A DNA stretch of 64,000 nt from SZAS-7 sp964514655 (GTDB taxonomy: Bacteria; Chlamydiota; Chlamydiia; Chlamydiales; FEN-1388): assembly GCA_964514655.1 (NCBI GenBank), contig CAZEQY010000004.1, positions 62,001 through 126,000 of the forward strand. The letters are read 5' to 3'. Both the position numbers and the translations under genes were made by a program. Positions 16,650 through 24,900 of this stretch are shown here, in pieces. The notes under the pieces are model-generated. The model did not search any database. It had not been told where the DNA came from and saw only the letters and a list, made by a program, of their open reading frames with translations. Every line of letters begins with the position of its first letter. The first letter of the stretch is position 1.

Positions 16650-18020
16650 ATGTTTGCAACGCTATCGAGAATTTTTCAGGTTCCGGAGCTCCAGAAGAAG
16701 ATAGTATTTACACTTCTTCTTCTTGTCGTTTATCGCGTGGGCGGGTTTATTCCCGTTCCGGGTATTAACAGCGAAGTAGCACTTGCGTATTTCCGCGAAG
16801 CTACTGGGGGCGGACAAAACCTTTTCCAACTAGTTGATATTTTTAACGGCGGCGCTTTTTCGCAGATGACGATTTTTGCACTTGGCGTTGTTCCCTATAT
16901 CTCAGCCTCTATTATTTTGCAGCTCTTAGTAGCTCTTATACCATCACTTCAGCGAGAAATTCGCGAAAATCCTGAGATGGGAAGACGAAAAGTCAATAGA
17001 TGGACGCGATATGGTACGCTCATTTTGTCCTTTTTACAGGCGACACTGTTTGCAAAGTATGCACATCAGATCAATATGTCAAATCCTGGCATTATTTCTC
17101 CTGAGCTCTTGGATGTTCAGGCATTTGGTGTATCGTGGCTCTTTTATGCTATGATGATCACCACGATGACAACTGGTACCATGTTTTTGATGTGGATAGG
17201 CGAGCAGATCACTGAAAAAGGGATCGGCAATGGCATGAGCCTTATCATCACAGTGGGTATTCTTTCATCAATACCATCGACAATGGGCTTGATTGTGCAG
17301 CAGCTAAACCTTGATAGCCCAGAGGCAGGACAACTATCGTTCTTCTCGCTACTTGTGCTCTTCACGCTGTTTGTGCTCGTGATCATGGCGACAATCTATA
17401 TTACTCAAGGTCAGCGTCGCATACCACTTCAGTATGCAAGACGAGTAGTTGGCAACCGCGAAGTGCAGTCTATGGGATCTTCTTATATACCACTAAAGGT
17501 TAACTATGCGGGTGTTATTCCGGTGATCTTTGCTTCATCGCTCCTTATGTTTCCAGCTACAATTGGCCAGTTTGTTGGCCTTGGCAACTGGATGGGGCAA
17601 GTAGCAAATTGGCTATCGCCAGGATCGACCCTCTACTTTGTGGCCTATATGCTTCTTATTGTGTTCTTTACTTACTTCTGGACAGCGACTCAGTTTAGAC
17701 CTGACCAAATTGCATCCGATATGAAAAAGAACGGTGCCTTTATACCTGGCGTACGTCAAGGTAAGCACACTCAGGAGTATTTGGAAGAGACAATGGGTAG
17801 AATTACTCTTATTGGGGCTATTTTGCTCGCAGTACTTGCAGTATTGCCGCAGATTATTGGCCGCTTAATGAATGTATCTTCAACAATTAGCTACTTCTTT
17901 GGTGGTACATCGCTCCTTATTTTAGTGGGCGTAGTACTCGATACAATGAAACAAATCGAGAGCCACCTACTGATGAAGCGATATGATGGATTTATGAAAA
18001 AACGTGCTTCACGTGCATAA
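16650..18020 (+). CDS. secY: Protein translocase channel subunit SecY
   Basis: 456 residues, about ten membrane segments. SecY forms the protein-conducting channel with SecE/SecG and works with SecA. Seen: the first helix and GGFIPVPGIN loop, NIFNGGAFSQMTIFALGVVPYISASIILQLL in outline (plug and TM2), GIGNGMSLII, and the cytosolic loop QGQRRIPLQYARRVVG that contacts SecA. Unlike most spc operons, adk, infA and rpmJ do not follow; rpsM comes next, after a promoter-like site. Confidence 0.98.
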   Translation: MFATLSRIFQVPELQKKIVFTLLLLVVYRVGGFIPVPGINSEVALAYFREATGGGQNLFQLVDIFNGGAFSQMTIFALGVVPYISASIILQLLVALIPSLQREIRENPEMGRRKVNRWTRYGTLILSFLQATLFAKYAHQINMSNPGIISPELLDVQAFGVSWLFYAMMITTMTTGTMFLMWIGEQITEKGIGNGMSLIITVGILSSIPSTMGLIVQQLNLDSPEAGQLSFFSLLVLFTLFVLVIMATIYITQGQRRIPLQYARRVVGNREVQSMGSSYIPLKVNYAGVIPVIFASSLLMFPATIGQFVGLGNWMGQVANWLSPGSTLYFVAYMLLIVFFTYFWTATQFRPDQIASDMKKNGAFIPGVRQGKHTQEYLEETMGRITLIGAILLAVLAVLPQIIGRLMNVSSTISYFFGGTSLLILVGVVLDTMKQIESHLLMKRYDGFMKKRASRA

Positions 18021-18023
18021 CGT

Positions 18024-18052
18024 TTGAAGAAAAAGACAGATTAGTATATTAT
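18024..18052 (+). promoter_or_regulatory. Candidate internal promoter for rpsM-rpsK-rpoA-rplQ
   Basis: TTGAAG (18024-18029) and TATTAT (18047-18052) with a 17-nt spacer lie in the 64-bp gap between secY and rpsM, 32 bp before the rpsM ATG. It would let the alpha part of the superoperon be transcribed independently. Confidence 0.6.
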
Positions 18053-18084
18053 ATTCTCACTTTTTAACTTTTGGAGAGAGAGCA

Positions 18085-18465
18085 ATGGCTCGAATTCTTG
18101 GTGTAGACATACCAGACAATAAACGACTAGAGATAAGCCTTACATACATATATGGTATCGGGCTAAGCAAATCGCAAGAAATTATGGCTAAGTTGAAACT
18201 TAATCCTGACATGCGTGCAGGTAAGCTTACTTCTGATGACATTGCACGTCTGACAAATCTTATTCAGACAGAATATGTTGTAGAAGGTGACCTTCGCCGT
18301 CAAGTTCAGAACAACATTAAGCGCCTTGTGAGCATACATTGCTACAGGGGCATGCGCCACCGCCTAGGACTTCCAGTACGCGGCCAGCGTACACGTACGA
18401 ACGCTCGTACAAGAAAGGGTCCACGTAAGACTGTGGCAGGTAAAAAGAAAGCAACACAACAGTAA
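18085..18465 (+). CDS. rpsM: 30S ribosomal protein S13
   Basis: 126 residues. MARILGVDIPDNKRLEISLTYIYGIG opens it in outline, and the C-terminal RGMRHRLGLPVRGQRTRTNARTRKG tail reaches the P-site tRNA. S13 forms the head-to-50S bridges. GGAGAG lies just upstream. Confidence 0.98.
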   Translation: MARILGVDIPDNKRLEISLTYIYGIGLSKSQEIMAKLKLNPDMRAGKLTSDDIARLTNLIQTEYVVEGDLRRQVQNNIKRLVSIHCYRGMRHRLGLPVRGQRTRTNARTRKGPRKTVAGKKKATQQ

Positions 18466-18488
18466 AAGCAAATAGGGAGTTTTAGGCC

Positions 18489-18920
18489 TTGAGCACAACG
18501 AAAGCAACTACAAGTAAAGCAGCAGGTGGACCGGTCAAGAAGACCGTAAAGACAAAAAAGAAGATAGCAAGAACAGTGCCAGCGGGCATTGCGTTTGTTA
18601 AGGCTACCTTCAATAATACGATTATCGCGATTACTGATCCGGCTGGACAAGTTATTGCATGGTCATCTGCTGGTAAGTCTGGCTACACTGGGTCAAGAAA
18701 GTCCTCCGCTTTTGCTGCTACTATTGCTGCGCAAGATGCAGCTAAAGTTGCCATGAACATGGGCATGAGGGATATTGAAGTGAAGTTGAAAGGACCAGGC
18801 GCTGGGCGTGAGCCTGCTGTGCGCGGTTTACAGAGCGCAGGCCTTAATGTAACTATCATTACAGATGATACCCCTGTTCCACACAACGGCTGCCGTCCTC
18901 GCAAGAGACGTCGCGTTTAA
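18489..18920 (+). CDS. rpsK: 30S ribosomal protein S11
   Basis: 143 residues from a TTG start at 18489; GGGAG lies 8 nt upstream and no ATG occurs before the conserved core, so TTG is preferred. A Lys/Thr-rich N-terminal extension of about 25 residues precedes the S11 core: FNNTIIAITDPAGQVIAWSSAG, GAGREPAVRGL and the final TPVPHNGCRPRKRRRV. S11 forms the platform near the E-site mRNA. Confidence 0.97.
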   Translation: MSTTKATTSKAAGGPVKKTVKTKKKIARTVPAGIAFVKATFNNTIIAITDPAGQVIAWSSAGKSGYTGSRKSSAFAATIAAQDAAKVAMNMGMRDIEVKLKGPGAGREPAVRGLQSAGLNVTIITDDTPVPHNGCRPRKRRRV

Positions 18921-18950
18921 AATTAAAAATTAGCACTAGGAGACGACCAC

Positions 18951-20060
18951 ATGCTGGTTAAATTCGGCAAACTTGAAAAACCTCGCAAAATTGCTGTAGA
19001 AGAAGAATCTGCAACCTCAACATTTGCACGATTTATTGCAGAGCCGTTTGAGCGTGTCTTTGGACATAGCATAGGAAACGCTTTGCGCCGCATTTTGCTA
19101 TCTTCGCTAGAAACTCCGGGAATTATCTCAGTTCGCATTGAAGGTGTCCCACACGAGTTTATGGCAGTAGAAGGCATCGTCGAGGATATGACAAACATTA
19201 TCCTTAACTTCAAAGGTGCAAAGCTAAGATGTCTACCTTCTGATGAAACAGGCACAAGCCGTGAAAACCGCATTGTGACGACACTTTTGGACATCAGCCA
19301 AGCTGATCTAGATAAGCAAAAGGGTTCCATTGAAGTTAAGCTAAAAGATCTCATTAAAGATAGCATCTTTGACGTTGTAAACCCTGAACTTAAGCTCTTT
19401 ACTGTCACTAAGCCAATGAAGCGTCAAATTGACATTCGCGTTGGTTTTGGTAGAGGCTATGTATCATCAGAGCGACATGTAATCCCCAATAAGATGGTGG
19501 ATGAAATCGTTGTAGATACAGCATTCTCCCCAGTGACACTAGTAAACTATTTTGTTGAAAATACTCGCGTTGGCCAAGATACAGACTTTGACCGTCTCGT
19601 TCTAGAAGTCACAACAGATGGTCGTTTGACACCTGTTGAAGCACTTTCATTTGCAGCGCAGATATGCATCAATAATATCGAAGTGTTTGGGCAGATTAAG
19701 GATCACGATCTCGTCTTTGAATCTCCATCAAAAGAGGGACAATCTGACGATGATGAGCTTCTTGATAAACTTGCCCTTCGTATCGATGAGATCGAACTCT
19801 CAGTTCGATCAACAAACTGCTTGGCCTCTGCCAACATTGATACAATTGCTGAACTCGTATGCATTCCTGAGAAGAAAATGCTTGAGTTTCGCAATTTTGG
19901 TAAGAAGTCATTAAATGAAATTAAAGCAAAGCTGCAAGACATGAACCTCAGTCTTGGTATGGACCTTTCTCACTTTGGCATTACATTTGACAATGTCAAA
20001 GACAAGATGAAGGAACTTTTAGATCAGCGCAAACAAAAACGCGAAAAGAAGAAAAAGTAG
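18951..20060 (+). CDS. rpoA: DNA-directed RNA polymerase subunit alpha
   Basis: 369 residues. The N-terminal dimerisation domain has EPFERVFGHSIGNALRRILLSS and EGVPHEFMAVEGIVEDM. The C-terminal domain keeps the helix-hairpin-helix part, MLEFRNFGKKSLNEIKAKL, that binds UP elements and activators. A basic Lys/Arg tail ends it. It starts 30 bp after rpsK and is followed by rplQ after 7 bp, the usual alpha operon order although rpsD is missing. Confidence 0.98.
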   Translation: MLVKFGKLEKPRKIAVEEESATSTFARFIAEPFERVFGHSIGNALRRILLSSLETPGIISVRIEGVPHEFMAVEGIVEDMTNIILNFKGAKLRCLPSDETGTSRENRIVTTLLDISQADLDKQKGSIEVKLKDLIKDSIFDVVNPELKLFTVTKPMKRQIDIRVGFGRGYVSSERHVIPNKMVDEIVVDTAFSPVTLVNYFVENTRVGQDTDFDRLVLEVTTDGRLTPVEALSFAAQICINNIEVFGQIKDHDLVFESPSKEGQSDDDELLDKLALRIDEIELSVRSTNCLASANIDTIAELVCIPEKKMLEFRNFGKKSLNEIKAKLQDMNLSLGMDLSHFGITFDNVKDKMKELLDQRKQKREKKKK

Positions 20061-20067
20061 TAGGATT

Positions 20068-20499
20068 ATGAGACACGCAAAAAGTAGTGCAAAATTAAGC
20101 AAAACAACAAGTCATCGCCGCTGTATGTTTGCCAACATGCTCAAGTCACTCGTTGATTGTGAGAAGATTGTCACAACAGTACCAAAGGCAAAAGAACTTA
20201 AGCGTTTTGCAGATCAGTTGATTACGCTGGCAAAGAAAAACACGCTAGCATCAAGACGCGAAGCTATTGGCTGGCTAATGGTTCGCTACAACCAGCTTAC
20301 CCCAAAGGAAGCTCGTCAAGCGCGCCAAGGCGACAAGAGTTCATACAACAATGACCGTAAGGTTATCGAGAAGCTATTTAGCGTACTCGGCCCACGCTTT
20401 GAAAAGCGCGCTGGCGGCTATACCCGCATTATGCGCCTTCCAGAGCACCGAGCTGGCGACAATGCCCAAGAGTGCATCCTGCAATACTTGGAAGACTAA
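20068..20499 (+). CDS. rplQ: 50S ribosomal protein L17
   Basis: 143 residues. MRHAKSSAKLSKTTSHRRCMFANMLKSL in outline at the N-terminus and GGYTRIMRLPEHRAGDNAQECILQYLED at the end identify L17, found at the tunnel exit. Last gene of the superoperon, followed by a strong terminator. In Chlamydia gapA follows; here a 7-kb insertion intervenes. Confidence 0.98.
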   Translation: MRHAKSSAKLSKTTSHRRCMFANMLKSLVDCEKIVTTVPKAKELKRFADQLITLAKKNTLASRREAIGWLMVRYNQLTPKEARQARQGDKSSYNNDRKVIEKLFSVLGPRFEKRAGGYTRIMRLPEHRAGDNAQECILQYLED

Positions 20500-20516
20500 A
20501 TCTTAAGTTATTCTTA

Positions 20517-20553
20517 AGCCTCTTACATTCGCATGTAAGAGGCTTTCTTTTTG
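20517..20553 (+). terminator. Rho-independent terminator of the ribosomal superoperon
   Basis: A perfect 12-bp stem (20517-20528 with 20533-20544, agcctcttacat / atgtaagaggct) closes a 4-nt loop and is followed by ttctttttg. The convergent gene ends at 20558, so it may also help stop transcription from the other side. Confidence 0.93.
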
Positions 20554-20557
20554 CCCA

Positions 20558-21907
20558 CTATTCAGGGGCAACGTTATCTAAAATATTGTCAATGATGTCT
20601 GTTTCGGTAGCATAGAATATGCTTGGTTCGGGGGTAAATAGACCGCCGCCAGCACCGATGCCATCTGTTGCAATGTTTTTGGTTATGAGGGTTTTGTGCA
20701 TCTCTAAGAGTGCTCCTGACTCGTTTGAGATACCTCCGCCAAATCGAGCACTATTGCCTTCGATTTCGCTGCATGTGATTGTGATGAATCTGCTTGGATC
20801 AATGAATTCACCAGAATCGCCATCATTGAAGATTCCTCCACCATCACCTGCTGGTGCTTGGTTTCCTGTTATTGAGCTATTTTTAATGATAAGCTGCCAG
20901 TCGTTATATATACCGCCCCCATCGCCATCAGATGCAAGGTTATCACGAATTGAGGAGCATTCGATTTTGAGGTTCCAGGCATTGAAAATGCCGCCGCCAT
21001 CGCCGCTATCCGTGATGTTGTTGTGAATGCTAGAGCACTTGATAACAAGGTCACCGTAGTCATTATAGACGCCTGCGCCTCTTCCTACTGCAGAGCGGTT
21101 ACCGCTAATTTCGCAGTTTTCAATTTTCAAAAAGATATCATTTTCGATGCCGCCGCAATTCTGATAGGCATAATTATCAGTTATTTTTGAATTTTTGATA
21201 TACATCTTGCCTTCAGTATAGATGCCGCCTGCATACCCGTTTGTGCCATTATTGTCAGAAATCGATGAGTGAAGCACCTTGAGATATCCATCATTAAAAA
21301 TGCCTGCTCCATAGCAGTATCTAGGTGTTACTGAGAGTGTATTTTCTACGATCTGGGAATCTACAATAGTCATTGTATGACGGTTGTAGATGCCACCACC
21401 TCTATCTGCTTCGTTTTCAGTTATTAGGCACTTTCTGATTTTCATCCAGTTGTTGTTAAAAATACCTCCACCAAACAGTAGGGCATAGTAGTTTTCTGAG
21501 CTACTTGTGTTGTTGCGAATAGTGCAATGAGCAAGTTCTGTTGACCCAAGGTTTACAATGCCCCCTCCAAATTCCTGTTGGTAATTGACACCATTGATGA
21601 TGCTGAGGTGTTTGACGATAACAGTTGCTCCTAGATCAACTGTAAGAGTAGTTCCTTGTGACTGGGCATCAAGTGTTGGGTATGTGCCCTTTTTGCCAAT
21701 TAGATAAATTGGATAGTTCGTCTTTGGCACAAAAAAAGTGCCTTGCAACGTGCCTACAATGATAATTTTTGTAGGCTCTGTAGCATTAGCTGCCGCATCA
21801 TTGATTGCGTCAGTAAGCTCCTGAGCTGTTGTGACAGTGACTTTTGCTCCTAAAAGAACTGAGCACTGTATAGCTGCTAAAATAAGCAGTGAGAGAAATC
21901 TATGCAT
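20558..21907 (-). CDS. Secreted right-handed beta-helix repeat protein (Pmp-like repeats)
   Basis: 449 residues. The N-terminus is a signal peptide (MHRFLSLLILAAIQCSVLLGA). The remainder is about twelve tandem units of 28-35 residues, each with an I-x-x-N turn and a GGGIFN or GGGIYN turn, the pattern of probable outer-membrane repeats; chlamydial Pmp proteins use the related GGAI/FxxN motifs. There is no C-terminal autotransporter barrel, so it is either secreted to the periplasm or surface-held by other means. AAAGGA stands 7 nt before the ATG. It lies between rplQ and gapA, which are neighbours in Chlamydia, so it is probably an insertion. Function unknown; adhesin or polysaccharide-binding are possibilities. 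Confidence 0.75.
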   Translation of the reverse strand: MHRFLSLLILAAIQCSVLLGAKVTVTTAQELTDAINDAAANATEPTKIIIVGTLQGTFFVPKTNYPIYLIGKKGTYPTLDAQSQGTTLTVDLGATVIVKHLSIINGVNYQQEFGGGIVNLGSTELAHCTIRNNTSSSENYYALLFGGGIFNNNWMKIRKCLITENEADRGGGIYNRHTMTIVDSQIVENTLSVTPRYCYGAGIFNDGYLKVLHSSISDNNGTNGYAGGIYTEGKMYIKNSKITDNYAYQNCGGIENDIFLKIENCEISGNRSAVGRGAGVYNDYGDLVIKCSSIHNNITDSGDGGGIFNAWNLKIECSSIRDNLASDGDGGGIYNDWQLIIKNSSITGNQAPAGDGGGIFNDGDSGEFIDPSRFITITCSEIEGNSARFGGGISNESGALLEMHKTLITKNIATDGIGAGGGLFTPEPSIFYATETDIIDNILDNVAPE

Positions 21908-21971
21908 AACAAATCCTTTGTTTTGGTTTGCAATGCAACTGTAGAAAATCTAAATGATAAAAATCAAGCTT

Positions 21972-24900
21972 TCACTTGTCGCCATCATTGTCTATTTCTA
22001 GCATAGCAAGATTGTCTTCAACAGACTTAAGAGCGGCGTTTGCTATATGGGCTCCGGCTTCTTTAGGCGATAGAACTTTCCAATCAGCTAGTAGCTGCTC
22101 AAAAAAGGCTCTCTCATGGGCATTAAGTTTTTTGTCGATCACTTTTGGTAGCAGGACGTTAAGCATCATGGCGTAGTGTGAATCATCTTTATAGGTAAGC
22201 ATACACTGAAAGACGTCAGACAATCTATTCATAAATGGCTGTACAGCACTTACTAAAAGAGGTATCCCAAATAATGAAGGGCTACGTACATGTGACAGCA
22301 GTATATGACTATGCTCAATGTATACATGTTCTTGATCGTCATACAGCTTATTTGTATTGGCATAGTTGCAGGCTAGGATCATGGCATCCAAACAACTTTT
22401 TGCAATTTGGCGCTGCTCCTCTCCGACTTTGCGACCGGCGGTACGATGTGAAGAATAGATGGTATTGAGGACGTTAAAAATTTGCCTAATCTGGATGATG
22501 GTAAGTGGCTCTTTATGGCTTTTTAGATGAGTGCGGTGCCCATCCACTACCTTACGAACAAAAGGCGTAGTCAAGCAATCTAAGAATGCTTCAAGTTCGG
22601 GGTTCGTAAACTCTAGATGCACGCAAGAGTCTATGAGATTGTGTAGGGTTTGGTTAAATGTCTTTTCGTAGCTGACTTCGCTTTTATACTGAGCGATAAC
22701 CTGCAGCCACTCGTAAGCAAGTTCCAGTCTATCTGGACGCCCCTTCTCTACAATAATCTCGGTAAATGGCCCCAAAAGGGCTCTTTGGTCATCAATCGAG
22801 ATAAAACATCGGTACCGATAGAGGCTCATAATCTTTCGGGCAGATTCTGTAACAAGAGTAAATTCTTTGTCTAACACACCTACGCGAGATAGGTGGCAGA
22901 GGCATCTCACCATGGCGTCAAGGCAGTGTCGAGCGATTTGGCCGTTAGGGGTGTATTTAAGCAGTTCTGTTCTTTCCCTGCCTTTCATGGTAACAGTCGA
23001 TGAATAGCCGCCATTTGGGCTTGCTTTAACTCTCTCCTGGTACATTTCGAAGTAGAAGTTTATATAGAGTTCTGCAGCACGAACAATCCAAGTCTTGGCT
23101 TCTAGCCCTCGTTTAAGAGTAAAGGGCATGGTATTTGGAGCAAGTAGTGCTATAAGAGAGCGTTGTAGGGGTACATCTCCTAACAAACTGGGGTGTTTAC
23201 GATAGACGTTACATATTTCTACTAAGCAGTCGTGATGCTCTTTGTAGGCGGTTTTTAACTCTTTTTCTTGCCACACAAGTAACATGCTTTGCAGCTCAAG
23301 AAGGGTTGTTTCGTCTTCTGCAACACCCAGTCGCTCTTTAATAACCTGTAAAGAAACAAGATCTTCAGATTCAAAGTCTTGTTTAGTCTGTGCGAATCCG
23401 GTTATCCTGTAGATCTTTTTTTGCAAGGAAGAGAGTATTTGTTTTTCTTCTTGGGTCCGCATAAAGTGGTCAAAAAGTGGGCGTAGTCTTTCAGCTATAG
23501 CTGCATCTACAAGGCCATTATCAAGCAAGTTGCGAAAGGATTGAATTGCTACATCTAGTAAACGCCTAGCTGAAGGCTCATGTGTTGCTCCTTTTGCCAT
23601 CTCTATAGCTGTTTGGATAAATACCATGACGTCGTCGGTAAAAGGCCATTTGCCTCGAGGGTCTATCATCAGCGGGCATATGGAGGTGACTTCTTCAGCA
23701 TTTGAAAATGTATGACCCTTACAAGGCAATATGGAGTAGCTTTGCGCAGCTTTATCTCCTTCAACATTGTAGAGGCTGAGAAATTCATCAAAGAGTTCCT
23801 TACTTTCTTCAGTCCAGCCAACATGCTGGATTTGTAGCAGCATAATTTGTGTCGAAAATGTAGTTTTATTCTGTTTTTGCAGTCTGAGCATCAATCGTAA
23901 AGTGCGCTCAATTTGAGATGGATTTGTACATGTAAGTGCAAGTTTTTGAAGGAGACTATAGGCTGGAACATGTTCTTGAGTTGCTTGAAGGGCCTCATCT
24001 TCAAATAGGCAAAGAAGAGTTTCTAAAGATTGAGACTCCTTTAGCAGTCGTAGGCAAAGGTCTCTATGTATAGTCGCCTGTACATTTTTAGTCCTTAGTT
24101 GTAGCTCGCGCGCCAACGCATAGAGCTCCTCTAAAACGTCGATTGCGGGATGGTCCCAGAACTGCTTGAGGATAAACTCCATAGCAGTATTCCGTTTAGA
24201 GGTGGCTGAAGACCTAATGACTGCAAGTACGGCATTACGGGTGACTGCATCGTGAGTCCTGCTTGCTCTAGCAAAAGGTACAATTGCTTCGGAAAGGGCA
24301 TCTTTTTTTACGAGTAGTTGTACAATTTCAGCTGCTTGTGTAAGGCGCTCAGCTGAATCAGTCTCTTTTAGCTGTTCTATAAGAGATATGCCAAATGCTA
24401 CCTTTCGAGGATGATTTTCTGCTATGCGGCTATAGAATGTATAGGCCTGTGAAAGGTGCTTTGGATATTTTGCTACAAGGGGAAGTAAGACCTCTAATAC
24501 AAGACTTACTCGCTTTTCGTGGGTTTCATCTTTTAGTGCCTTTATTCCACAGAAAAGCTCTTCCTCTTTAAGGGTTGTATGCCACCTTGCATCAGCAAAA
24601 ATCATTGCCCATACCTCTACAACGGTTTCATTTGGCAGTTCATTGGTATTAGCTATTAAAAGCCGGATTGCGTGAGGGATCTTTACATCATGTACAAGAT
24701 CATTCGTAAATACTGTAAATGCGCGTTTCCATAGGCGTGCTGAGAGTTTGTGTTTTACAAGTAGGGAGGCTACTTGATTTTTACGGTCGTTATTAGCAAG
24801 AAGTTCTTCTATAATGCTTGCCGGGTCCGCTTTTTTGGCTACAACTTTTGCTGCAGGGGCTTTAGGAGCTTCTTTTCGCACTTTTGGATAAAATATGCTA

